Assembly: GCA_030267565.1 (NCBI GenBank)
Contig: BRXU01000005.1
Span: 1,287,501-1,351,500 of the forward strand
Origin: Pleodorina starrii
Lineage: Eukaryota > Chlorophyta > Chlorophyceae > Chlamydomonadales > Volvocaceae
Direction: 5' to 3'
Length of the DNA: 64,000 nt
The notes under the pieces were generated by a model that saw only the letters and a list, made by a program, of their open reading frames with translations, did not search any database and was not told the DNA's origin. The translations under genes were made by a program, and so were the position numbers. Every line of letters begins with the position of its first letter. Position 1 is the stretch's first letter. Positions 24,601 to 35,634 of this stretch are shown piece after piece.

Positions 24601-25873
24601 GCGAGATGCCCCCCGCGAGCAGCGTGTCGGGGGCGAGCAGATGCGGGGGCAGCGCGCGGAGGCGGAGGGACATGGGGACGCGGTGGCGCGAGGAGGCGGG
24701 TCGGTGGCGCGCTCCGGCCAGGCCCGGGGCGGAAGGTGGTGCCCTGGAGTGCGGGGGCACAGGGCAAGGGAGGAACGGGCGGGAGAGAGGCGGCGTGCAA
24801 GGGGCGGGGTCGATTGTCGTGGGGTTGCTGCGCGGCTGGGGGAGCAGATGTGGATGGGCGAGGAGCAACGGGAGGTGTTCGAAGCGGGTGAAGCGTGACG
24901 GGGACTGACTGGGGATTGGCAGCGTGACGTCCGGGCGGCGGCGGTGGGTTCTTTGTTGGAGCCGGTGAGTAACGCGCGCGCGGCTGTCGAAGGCCGTTTG
25001 GCGGTCGTGGTGCCGCTGCGGTGCCGCCTGCATGTGGGTGTTCGCGTGAAAGGAAGACACGGGCGCAAGCCGCTGCACTGAAACGTGAGCGTAGCGCCAA
25101 CGCGTAGTGTTCGAGGGCGCCAACTTGGCGTTGAATGTAAGCAACGAGCACGACAACAGCACGGGGGACGTGGGTGCGCAGCGCGGGGGGCAAGGAACGC
25201 TGGTGTCTGGGTCATCACGCCGGAAATTTGGGTCACTGCCTCAGGGCGGCCGGCTGCCGGCTGCCGCTGGATGGCGGTAAACCATATCCGGCGTCTCTGG
25301 AAGACATTTGGGTATGGCATACGAACTTCGCCGCAAGTTGGCCTGCCGGGGGTTCCCCACTCATGCTGACGATCAACAGCCGCCGCCCCACGGCCGTGAT
25401 CCGCCTGGCCCGCCTTGCCTCTTGCGTATCGCGAGCGCCGTGCGATGGCCACCGACTCGGCCACCTGTACGCGCCGCCTCGGCGTGGTCACATGGACCCA
25501 AAACCTGGCGGACGAGGCGGAGAGCGGAACCCATACTGGGGCTGCGCGGTGATGGCGTCGTGGCGGCAATAGGCAGCGTGCGCAGCCAGCCACGGTACGA
25601 TACGCGCAGTTCCCTCACCAGTGAAGCGGAAGCCAGTGCCGCAAAGGCAATGCCACGCAGTTGTCGCGCGACCCTCTGCTGAGCCAGCGCTGGAGTATCG
25701 GCTTCACGAGCCTGGTCATGCCCGCGACGTGCCGTAGGTAACGCCGCGACCCTCGACCGAGCAGCAGGAAGCAACAAGACGGCTCCAATTGTTGAAGTGG
25801 TATTGGCTCGTCGCATCATGGACATTCCGCTCCGCCCGCTGGCCCGTCCCGCTGCCGTCCCGACACGCAACAT
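21613..25873 (-). CDS. DUF1517-family chloroplast membrane protein (FLAP1-like)
   Basis: Nine exons agree in phase: 25873-25619, 25504-25392, 24596-24407, 24017-23952, 23617-23555, 23144-23031, 22763-22619, 22079-22033 and 21801-21613, giving 393 residues. Plant members, including Arabidopsis FLUCTUATING-LIGHT-ACCLIMATION 1, are of similar length and act in chloroplast membranes in non-photochemical-quenching control. Signatures are AARTGGRVGGHR, a membrane segment around residues 146-171 (LWASLLGLLAANLAGLALTI), then LTVVKVQVAMLERRPQLQ, LEEAILQLLQH, ELTVITLVLAARGKL, and the C-terminal IMAVELLWTPRDETDYLT. The N-terminal 60 residues are rich in Ala, Ser and Arg with few acids, as a transit peptide should be. 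A Gly/Asp-rich insert (SDEEDGRPDGGG) precedes the VITLVLA strand. Function in this alga is inferred from the family only. Confidence 0.85.
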
Positions 25874-26276
25874 CGCCAGCGTGCGGTGCGACGGAAGGGT
25901 TTGTGCCTATGATCCTAAGATGGTGGAGCGCTCAAAAATGAGTTGGCGAGTCCAAAGTATGCTCTTTTGGCGACGTGGTTGTTACGTGTTAAAAGCTGCG
26001 AGACCAGGCCCCGACCGCCAAAATGGTCACGCTCAGCAACAAAAAATGCATTCGGCTAATGTTAAAGAGCCCTTGCATGCAGTTCCATTGGCGTCCAGCT
26101 TGACGCTTCATGGAAAGTCGGCAATTCATGTACGACGCGTTTAAACTGCATTAAAAGGGGTTAATTCGCCCTCTTGCCCAGAGACAGGCCGCCAGTCCAG
26201 CGTTTACTGCAAACACATAACTTGTGTCCATAGAGAGGCACTTTGTGGGAAGCACTTTCGCAAAGACTCTCAAACA
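25874..26276. promoter_or_regulatory. Divergent promoter region, DUF1517 / centrin
   Basis: 403 bp separate the two divergent start codons. An ATTAAAA TATA-like stretch near 26149, about 125 bp before the centrin ATG, is the only motif I can point to. Confidence 0.4.
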
Positions 26277-27877
26277 ATGAGCTACAAGGCGAAGACCGTG
26301 GTGTCGGCCCGTCGTGACCAGAAGAAGGGGCGAGGAGCTGGGCTAACGGAGGAGCAGAAGCAGGAGATTCGCGAGGCCTTTGACCTGTAGGTTTGGGCAC
26401 GCAGCTTCCCCTTTGAGCAGCCCTTTGAACTCCGCGCCCCCTGGCTGGGTGATACACGGACCGATCAGACTTTAACGCTCCATTCCGGCTTTTGTTCTCT
26501 GGCAGTTTCGACACGGATGGCAGCGGGACTATCGATGCCAAGGTGCGGACGCTTTGGCGCAATGCGCTGTTTCAACTTCGGCCGGAGAGGCTTTCCGCGC
26601 CTGCATAGGCTCGTTAGCGGCAAATGCAGAAGGAATGCATGTCCACGGTTACCATGAAAGGCGCTTAAGGGCCTTCGCTGCCGGTTCAAAAGATGACCCT
26701 TCCCCTGAAACCGACATTGCCCAACCTCGTAGGAGCTCAAAGTGGCCATGCGCGCCTTGGGCTTCGAGCCGAAGAAGGAGGAGGTGCGTGGTGAAGACCA
26801 GTTGATTGACGGCCCTTTTGTTGTTGACTCTTACTGGTGACGATTGACCAACCGACACAGCACGGCTCGAGCCTTTACCGCCGTCGTTCCCACCCTAACA
26901 GATCAAGAAGATGATTTCTGACATCGACAAGGACGGATCGGGCACGATCGACTTCGAGGAGTAAGTGAGGCCACTTGCCTGGCCCTTCTTCCCTGTTCGC
27001 TTCTGCGCCTTTGCGTGGCATGCGCGGTATTGACGGGGTTGCGTGCATCCTTTCCTGCAGGTTTCTGCAGATGGTGAGCCAGCTGGAAGGGCCCTGGTGT
27101 TCCTGTGATAGGTTTGGATTCGGCCCACGGGCCAGTCAAGTCACCCAAGTCAAGCCACGCGTGAAACTAACCGCAGCGACATTGGAACGCAGATGACTGC
27201 CAAGATGGGCGAGCGCGACTCTCGGGAAGAGATCCTCAAGGCGTTCCGCTTGTTCGACGATGACGGGTCAGGGACCATCACGCTCAAGGTGAGTTGGATT
27301 TCGATCCAAAAAGCTCTTGCACGCAACATGTCCCTTGCCGCAACCTGGCATTTGCCTTTTGGCATAGGATCTGCGCCGCGTGGCCAAGGAGCTCGGAGAG
27401 AACCTGACAGGTAAGGCGCAGCGGCCGTATGTCATGGGGGTATCGTTGCAGCAAACTTTGCATTTCCGGCCCGACGGTCATCACCTCCATTTGGACAGAT
27501 CCAATGCGCGAAATTGCTGACAGTCCGGATGGCTGGCACTGGGTTCACGCCTCCTGTGGCCCAAGAGGCATATCTCACCCGTTGTCCTTGCGTTGCGGGC
27601 GAGTGCACAACGATCGGCACGACAATTCCAGTATGAGTCACGTTTGGTCCCGGGTCCTTGCAGACGAGGAGCTTCAAGAGATGATTGACGAGGCGGACCG
27701 CGATGGCGATGGGGAGATTAACGAGGACGAGTTCATCAGGTACGGGAAGAGGGCACACTCTGTTAAACTCTCATGGCACGAGCCATGCACGTGTTCAGCG
27801 CAACATCCCTCATGGAGGACCGCCTTTCCGTTTCTTTCCTTGCGTGCAGGATTATGAAGAAGACGTCCCTGTTCTGA
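26277..27877 (+). CDS. VFL2: Centrin (caltractin), EF-hand calcium-binding protein of basal bodies
   Basis: Nine exons join in phase: 26277-26386, 26506-26542, 26733-26783, 26902-26960, 27061-27073, 27193-27288, 27368-27410, 27664-27739, 27850-27877. The product is 170 residues. It starts [17 protein letters not shown] and ends MKKTSLF, like Chlamydomonas centrin, with one extra residue near position 20. Four EF-hand loops are complete: [12 protein letters not shown] (39-50), [12 protein letters not shown] (75-86), [12 protein letters not shown] (112-123), [12 protein letters not shown] (148-159). Centrin forms contractile fibres linking basal bodies and nucleus and works in flagellar excision and basal-body segregation. 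Exon 5 is only 13 nt. EF3 has Asp at loop position 12, as in the known protein. A TGTAA at 28280-28284 gives a 3' UTR of about 420 nt. Confidence 0.97.
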
Positions 27878-28279
27878 AGCCGCGACGTTAAGCCATGATG
27901 ATGAACCCCTCCAAGCGGATGGCCATCCTTACTCGTCGAACAATTTAACTCGTGCTGATGTGCATATGCTCGGCCTACTGTGTATTTAATGCTTCATGCC
28001 GGTGGGCCGACACGTGCTGTATATTCCGTGTTATTCATGATAATACGTAGCAAAGCCCTAGACGCGCGCACAGCTTAGTTCGGTGACGGCGGTTACCACG
28101 GAGTGCTGACGGGACCGTGCGCCTCGTGTTTGTATATGCCTGATGTGTAGAACTCGCCAGCATGCTGGCAGACCATCTTGCTTGCCGCCAGCCAACCCGG
28201 TATGGGGTACGTGCTGGCATTAGCTTTGTTCCCGACAAGCTGCGACGGTTAAAGCACCCAAGGGTGACTTTTGACAAGT

Positions 28280-28284
28280 TGTAA
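28280..28284 (+). promoter_or_regulatory. Poly(A) signal TGTAA of centrin
   Basis: First plus-strand TGTAA I find after the centrin stop; TGTAA is the canonical volvocine polyadenylation signal. Confidence 0.65.
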
Positions 28285-28384
28285 CTCTCGCTTTACAGAT
28301 ATTGACACACTTCATCGTCCCAGGGGAAACAAAGCACAACAGACTGCATGTACGCACAACGCAGCTGACCTTGTACGCTTGTAG

Positions 28385-28389
28385 TTACA
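28385..28389 (-). promoter_or_regulatory. Poly(A) signal TGTAA of the purple acid phosphatase gene
   Basis: First minus-strand TGTAA after the stop at 28558, about 170 nt downstream. A second one at 28293-28297 would make the transcripts of the two convergent genes overlap. Confidence 0.55.
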
Positions 28390-28557
28390 GCCCTGCACAG
28401 CCATACCAGCAGCAACCATTAAGCTGACCTTTCAAGGTACAGATGGCTTCCGTACCATGGAGCAATGACATCGGCATTCGTCCGGCCAGGCAACGCCTGG
28501 CGGAATACTCGGATAATTTCATGACGATACGGGGGTTCGGGGCAAGAGAGTGGTGAT

Positions 28558-31500
28558 CTACCGTGTGGCGCGCCGCGTCTTTATACTGCTCCTGCGCTCC
28601 ATAAACCGCTCTCCCCAGTCGGCGGGCTTCCGCAGCTCAAAGCTATCCATGAGATGTCCATCATCATCGGCAACCACTTCCAGTTGGAACTGGGAGCGGC
28701 TCACCTTGATCCGGGCGTAGCCCCACCACAAACCCAAGTTCTGCAGGTTAAGCGAAGGAAACGGGGTGTGGCGCCGCATGGTTGGCGATCAGGTCCTAGC
28801 ACCACATCGCCTTGCTTCTAAAACATCAATACCCTTGCCCTGGCCAGCCGTCTGAAGCCTGGATAGGGAATGTTCTGCTTGGGAATACGGTCCGTGCCCC
28901 GCTGACAAGACACTCCCGCCGCAGCCGCAGTGATGCGGCGCCGACCAACTCACCTTCAACCAGGCTGGCGGCGGATTTACGATATTTAAACTGAGGCCGG
29001 CGCCCGCATGGCCGATTATGACGTGCACCGGCGCGCTCGCCGCGCCGTTGGCTTCCGCCGGCTGACAGGCGCCCTGGTAGAGCGGGCAGGTGCGCTGGTA
29101 GCTGTGGTGGTGGCCTTGGAGCGTGAGGTCCACCTGCAGAGTTGCAACACGCACACAGCTCGGCGCTCCGGCCCCTGCCGGCAGACCGGAAGGGGGTGTG
29201 CCCCGCATGCCCTGCCTGCATTCATTTATAACACGCCAGGCTTCGCCTGCTAATTACCGTACCAACACTTGCCACGCACGGTAAGGAAGACGGCTTTCCT
29301 ACCTTCCAAACGTTCCACACCGCTTGCAGTTGCCAACATACTGCGTAACCCAGCTTTTGGCGAGTCGCCACTAAAAGCCCAAACAACGCAGGCGGGTACG
29401 CGCCCCTGTGAACCCCATGCACCGGCCCGATTTGCCCTCCTCAGCCCTAGGCCACTCACCTTGTACTCCATGAACAGGTCCTCGAACGCGCCGCGTAGCT
29501 GCTCCGAAACCGGCTGGTCGCCGTCTGGCCAGTTGGCGTTGGTGGAGGCGACGTAGAAAGGACGGTGGCCCGCGACCACCAGCCAGGGCGTCCGCCGCCG
29601 GTCTACGCTGCGCAGCGTCTGCGACGCGAAGCAGCGGACGAGCAAGGGCCAAACACACGCGCGGGGTCAACGATGTATTTACAAATTACCAGCTCGAGCG
29701 CAGACGATGTCAGTACAAACAGATGAGCCCCCCATAATCCGGTACCATATCAAGAAATGGCAATGTAGCCATTCATGGGTAGATATATAAAGACTTCCGC
29801 CGCGCCGTGTACTCGTTGGTGCGACGACCGGCCCGCGCCGTACAGTACCTGCACTATGAACTCGTACTGCTCGGAGCCCGGCCCGAACGGGTGTTCGGTG
29901 CTGTAGTGGATGAAGAAGACAGGGCCGTACTCGAAGCCGTACCACTGCTTGTCCTTGCCTGCGTCCAATCATATTACGGTATGCGTGTTACAGAGGACCG
30001 CGTGGTGGAGACTGTAACTTAATGACGATGCCAGCCATGGAGATGCCGCGTGTTGCGGACCACAACCTGCTGTCATATTGCAAGCGCCAGGTCTCCGCTG
30101 GGCTGCCGTGCAAGGAGCACACAAAGGCACCGCCCCACCACAGCCCCGGCCACCGTATTATCTCCTGCCGTAGCCCAACGGAAAAGCCGACAGGATATGG
30201 TGTGGGTTTCCTCGGTCCGTTGCGCGGCTGCGCCGCTGCCCATCCCAAACCGCGCGCTGCGCTTTGCGCTCACCCGGGTACGGCATCGGGAAGCGCCTCT
30301 CGTATGCCACGCCGCACTCGCCGCCGCTGTCCTCCACCCCGAAAAAGTCACCGGAGCCGGGCCAGTCGCGCTCATGGTTGCCCGGCGCCACCATGTACGG
30401 CATTCGGGCGGCCAGCGGCTCGATCTGGTGCATGAAGTTGTCCCACTGTGTGCTGTAGCCCCTGCAAGCGAGCGCAGATCAGATCCGACGCGGCGGCAGC
30501 GGCAGGTGACCGTGCATGGAAACGATGCATCGTAGGACCAGAACACCCGACCTATGTGTGTGTATGTGCTACGGGCAGGCTCCCATAACAAGTCCCTCCC
30601 TTGGGGGCACAGTGCGCGCGCTGACGAACAAAAGCACGATTTCCGCGTTGCACCTCACGCACCACCCCAGCTGCGCCCACGCACGCAAGCGCCGCGGCAG
30701 CGCGGCGTCTCCCGCCCTCGAGCGCGCGACCGCGTCGGCGTTTCCGCGCAGCTTCGCACGCGCCACGACAAACTCGCGCCACGCCAATGCCAATGCCGGG
30801 GCCAGTGCCAGGGCCAGCGTTGCTGCTGGGGGCCTGTTAAGCCTGCCGCACCCTGGAACTGAAACTCTGCCCCGGAGACGCGCACCGCGCGTAGGATATG
30901 TCGCCCAAATGCAGCATCAGGGAGAAGGGCGAGCCCGCCGCCTCCCGGAGCATGCGGCGGGTGGTGTTGAGCGACGGCATCATCTCGCTGCCCTCCAGCG
31001 AGCCGTCCACCTGCCGAGCGACCCGCGGGTCCGTCCGTGCTTTTATTACAAAAAAACTTAGGCTGCTCGAGAGATGAGGGTGCTCCACATCTATTATTGC
31101 TGGGAAGGCGAAAGAAAGGACCGCTTCTTTCGCGTCCTGAGTTGAGACGTGAGGTATCCAGGGGATGCAAAGTAGTCGTAGTCTCTGGGCCAGGCGCGCC
31201 CCCCGGCTTCAGGATGCCACCCGATCTACCGAAGCCGCCCTCACCTCCGCCTGGCCCATATCCGCGACGGCCAATATGTGAACCGTTGCGTCGGGGGAGG
31301 CCTCCGGCGCGCTCACAAACGAAAACTCCTGGCTCCAGCCCCCGTCGCCATCCTGAAGGTTTCGGGAAGGGACGAGGGTGACTGCGAGTCATCGGAAGAG
31401 GCCCAGCAGGCGCCCACGCCGCGACCAACGCAGACAATACGCGCTGCCTTGCGTGCCTATGTTCTAGCCTTGACCACACGCACGGCGCCCGCAGCAGTCC

Positions 31501-33865
31501 CACCACCGCAAGTCTTGCACCCACACCCGCGGGTCCTTCTTCACTTCACTTCACCTCACTTCACTTCACTTCACTCCGCAGGTCTCACCGGGTCGCCCAC
31601 CCTATAGTAGTAGCGGGTGGCGGGCTTGAGGCCGGACAGGAGCGCCACGTGGTGGTGGCCCGCGTCCACCCAGCCCACCTGCAGCAGCAGCACCAGCACA
31701 CGCACAAGGGCCCCGCACCGCACCGCGCCGCGCCCATGCCGTGCCGCGTCAAAGTGAGTGCGTGTGCGTGCATGCATGCACGGCATGCTTGTCCACACAC
31801 GCCAACTCTGCGGCGCAACCATCGCGGATACCCCGATTGCGAGTGCAGATACAACATTTCGAACACCACACACGACCACAAGGATTGATGGCAGCGACAA
31901 GTGCTCTACAGGGCGGGCTTAGAGGGAGGGGCGGTCGGGTGGCGGTCGTGGTGTCCCCGCATGTGGGCACCTGTCACGTGTGACGCCGCCGAGTGGGCCT
32001 TATCTGCTCACCGAAACGGCGGCGCCGCCGCACATGTCCTTGGCGTCGTAGCGACTCGTGTCCGCCGCCGCCGTGGAGGGGTAGGCCGGCTCGTCGCCGT
32101 CATCGCAAGATACGGACCTGGGGCCCCACCGCACTTGCGGCTTCGAGCCCGGGTCGCGCGTGTTCCACTGCACTCGCATCTCACTGCGAGGTGAGGTCGC
32201 AAGAGCGGCGATACGGGTTCAGACGTCGCGCGGTTGTGCGCCCCCACACGAACAGTCAGTCATGCCAACGGACGCGAATCGGGGAAAGACGCGGAAGCAA
32301 GAGGCCGGCGCGCGCAATGCCTCCAAACCGCCCGCGCATTCGCAGATGGGAGGCGGGTCAAGGCAACGACGAAGGCACTTGACCCGCGCCTTTTCACGGT
32401 CACCACCCGCCTACATCCCTGCAGACGTCCCGTTCCATTTCTGGGGTTGGTAAACCAACCAAATATCCCGCCCCGAAAACCAACCCAAACACGCGGACTC
32501 AATGGCCGGCCGGCGGCCGCCGTGGAGGCACCTGCCTGGGATCGCCGGTGAGCGCCAAATGCACCTGAAGCGGCTCGTTGGGGTGCGCGAGCTGCACAGC
32601 ACCCGGGGCGTGGGGAAATGCAGGGGGACGATCAAAGGGGGAAACGCAAGGGGTGCCATGGACTACCACCGTTGGCTTGGTGGCATGAAAGCTTGCACAT
32701 GCCGGTTTAAGACATGACACATGAGACGGGTGACACAGACGCCTCCCCCTGGTCGACCCGGAGAGCTGTTCCTTTCCGTCTCCACGCGCGTCGGCCGTAC
32801 CTCGGACGTTGCAACCCATACGGTCACCCACCGTGACATCTGCCGTGACATCCACCGCCGTCCATCCGGTTGCCCATCCATCCATCCACCACCACCACCA
32901 GCCCTCCTCACCTTGATCGGCGGGCTGCGCGCTACCTCCACGGGCGTATCGAAGCCATTGCGCATGAGCGCGAACGCGACATCCGTTCGGTAGCTGATCA
33001 GCCGGAATCTGGGCTTGGGCGCGGCATGGGTAGGGCAAGGGCAAGGGAACGGGCAGCGGCGGGGCTCATGCAGTTGGTTATGGTGGAGATTCGGGCCGCG
33101 GTTTGCGGTGCAGAGAGGGAAACATGGTGAGCGGGAGACCTCGGCGCGCAGCAGCGCTTTTCAAGGACCATGTAACGCTCCGGCTCAGGCGCTGCTTCGA
33201 ACACGCGCGCTCTCAGCAGGCGAGGACCACGCCGGCGACAAGTCGCGAGGGCAGCTCCCGGCGCGCGGCAAGCGCAGTTGGCAGCATGTGACCGCCTGTG
33301 CGCTATAGTTGCTGCGGACTGCACCGCCGACCATGCCGATACCGGGTCACGCGGCACGCGACGCAAGCGGCGGCGCTCGCGGCAGTACGGACCTTAGCGA
33401 GCCGGACCCGGTGGCGATATGCTGCGGGTCTCCCGCAGCAAATTTCCATTTGGCGGGGGCGGTTTCAGTCAGGTTGGCGTCCGCCGGTACGATAAGCGCG
33501 ATCCAATCGTCGTACTGCGGGTCGACTAACCCCGACCAGGACACCGTGAACCACTCGCCCTTGCCGTTCTCCAGGACGAGCCGATCCGGCAGGATCTCTA
33601 TCTGCGGCATTAGGCGCTGCGTCACAGCGCGCACGCGTAGGCGCTCCAGCGGCTGATGGAGACCGGCGAAGCTGCGTTTCAAGCCGCGCAGGCTGTCGCT
33701 CGGCCCCTGGTCGCTGCGCTTGCCAACGCGACCCGCCTCCTCGCGTATGATCCCAGCGCCGCCGCTGCTGATGCTGCTGTCCGGGGACAGGGCTTCGGCG
33801 CCCAGCACTGCCACTAGCAGTACAGCGGAGAGTGCCGCGAGGGTACCTCCAACCCGTCTAGCCAT
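28558..33865 (-). CDS. Purple acid phosphatase, large plant type, secreted
   Basis: Twelve exons agree in phase: 33865-33393, 33008-32912, 32591-32532, 32179-32012, 31678-31589, 31328-31245, 31010-30886, 30461-30274, 29958-29849, 29618-29460, 29133-28954, 28740-28558. The product is 638 residues. The start carries a signal peptide (LAALSAVLLVAVLGAEALS). The family hydrolyses phosphate esters with a binuclear Fe/metal centre, and its five ligand motifs are all present: ADMG (Asp 319), GDISY (360-364), GNHE (Asn 394), AGHR (His 483), GHHH (His 526 and 528). The N-terminal beta domain includes LSGLKPATRYYYRVGDP. YSTEHPFGPGSEQYEFI and SVDRRRTPW are also typical. An extracellular or vacuolar phosphate-scavenging role is inferred from the family. 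It is divergent with the V-ATPase G gene and convergent with centrin. Confidence 0.93.
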
Positions 33866-34246
33866 GTGTATGCCAAGGTTCTTAGATGTTGAGTAAGGTG
33901 ACCGGCAAGACGGTCAGCGGGGACGGGGCCAGGTTGGGAGAGGCCCTTGAGCTCCTCTCACATCAGCAGCAAACTACCGGGCCGTGTCAGCTTTTCCTTG
34001 GACGCGCAAAAGGGCACGAGCTGACCTACAGCGCAGGCTGTTTTACTTCCCCAACAAATATAGCAAATCCTAACACGGCGAGGTGCGCGAAACTTTGAGT
34101 ACCCTGACTTAAGTACGGCAAAACAGAGGGTTGTGTCTTGCGCCTGTCCCAGCTGAAGTGTTTTAAGGCGATAAATATAAGTTCTAGTTCTGCATATCTT
34201 CAAGCTTTTTGCTGGCACATCTAGCGTTACCGGCAACGAGGAAGAA
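33866..34246. promoter_or_regulatory. Divergent promoter region, purple acid phosphatase / V-ATPase G
   Basis: 381 bp separate the two ATGs. GATAAATATAAG near 34170, about 75 bp before the V-ATPase ATG, is TATA-like. No other motif recognised. Confidence 0.45.
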
Positions 34247-35043
34247 ATGCAGGTCGCGGCGGGCTCCGACGGAATCCAGAAGCTGCTTGCAGCGGAGGCC
34301 GAGGCTCAGCGGATAGTTGGAGAGGCACGCAAAGGTGCGTTCGCGCTTTGGCGTCCACCTGTTGGAGGCCAGCTTGATTGGAGGCTTTGACGCGTCTTTG
34401 CTGCTCCAATGGTTTGCAGCCAAGGGCGATCGCCTGCGCCAAGCGAAGGCGGAAGCTGAGAAGGAAATTGCTGCCTATCGTGCGGAGCGGGAGGGTGCCT
34501 ACCAAAAGAAGATTGCCGAGGCAAGTGCACCCTCAGGGCGAACCTTGTTCATACTCTGCGGTGCCGAATTGTTACCTTATGGTGCATTTCCATCTTCTAC
34601 AGGGCTCCTCTGGGTCTCAGGCCACTTTCCAGCGGTTGCAAAGTGAGACGAACCTGGCGATTCAGAAGATCCAGTCCGACGTGAAAGTGAAGAAGGGCGA
34701 GGTGCGCTTGTTTGCTGTGCCCGTCGGCGACATTCCCTGGTGGCCTTGGGGGGAAGCTATCACGGGGATTGACCGCAGTTTGTGCGTGCAAGTCGGGTGT
34801 GGGTTGGGGTGACGCTTGGACACAGGGTTCGCGGTGAAATTCACTGAACCTAGGTGCGGGACGGGTCGCTCGGGGGTTTCCTATATGTGAAATGCGTGTA
34901 TGTCGGGTAGGGATGTTCTTTAGTAAGGGTGAGGAAGGTCTCCAGTTGAGGGTCTTGGCGCAAACTTCTGCACGTGTCCTCCTCCCACTGCTGTGCAGGT
35001 CCTCGACATGCTCATGAACTACGTGACGGTGGTGCGCTTCTAA
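34247..35043 (+). CDS. VMA10: V-type H+-ATPase subunit G
   Basis: Four exons, 34247-34334, 34420-34520, 34603-34701 and 34999-35043, give 110 residues, the normal length for subunit G. With subunit E it forms the peripheral stalks that hold the V1 head against the membrane sector of the proton pump on vacuoles and other acidic compartments. The signature is a long charged helix: IQKLLAAEAEAQRIVGEAR, then RLRQAKAEAEKEIAAYR, and YQKKIAEG, ending in VLDMLMNYV. Intron 2 (34521-34602) begins GCAAGT after GAG and ends CAG, a GC-AG intron; using it gives the conserved KKIAEG join. A TGTAA at 35338-35342 fits the poly(A) signal. Confidence 0.95.
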
Positions 35044-35634
35044 GTCTCGACGCCCATGGTAGCAGCTGGTTATCGTGCCGTTGACGGCAACGTGCCGTAC
35101 CCGCACGTGTACAGGCTTCGCAAAGCTGCTTTGAAGGGCGTCGCGATGACAGGCTGGCCGTGTTCTTTACCTAGTGACTTTTGACTATATGAGGGCTCTG
35201 AGGATTGCGGCTTGTAGAGTGGAAGGGGTCCGCTGGCTCTGGAGTTGAACGAAGGCGGTACGGCCATTGTTTCGGAAGTACGGGAGGATTTGCATGAGAG
35301 CATACATAATGCGATTACTCGGATAATGGCTGAAATTTGTAAGCGCTGTGAACAGACACCACTACGCCTTGGTTGAGCCTTTCTCAGATGCTCGTTGCCC
35401 TGGCATGTCTTACTTTGCATGTGTGAGCTGAAGCAGTCCGGCCACAACCAACATAAAGGGCCTTTCTTACACGATCTCTGCATTATTGAACCTCTTGGAT
35501 GATCCTTGGAGGATCGCCTACAGTGTGACTCCCGGTGCAAGTGGGCAGGTACTCTTCGGCTGAGCTTCCAGTCAGCGCCCAACTGCCATTTAAGGACTAC
35601 CTTGCTACGGTATACGCAAGCCACACAAGGCCTG
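35043..35634. other. Intergenic region, V-ATPase G 3' UTR and promoter of the next gene
   Basis: Same-strand gap of about 590 bp. The first 300 bp are the V-ATPase 3' UTR; the rest should hold the promoter and leader of the type II membrane protein gene. No clear motif. Confidence 0.4.
35338..35342 (+). promoter_or_regulatory. Poly(A) signal TGTAA of V-ATPase G
   Basis: First TGTAA after the V-ATPase G stop, about 300 nt downstream, on the coding strand. Confidence 0.6.

Larger units (their letters stand above)
27878..28557. other. Convergent 3' UTR region, centrin / purple acid phosphatase
   Basis: Tail-to-tail intergenic stretch. It holds TGTAA on the plus strand at 28280-28284 and TTACA (minus-strand TGTAA) at 28293-28297 and 28385-28389. 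No ORF of note. Confidence 0.6.
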
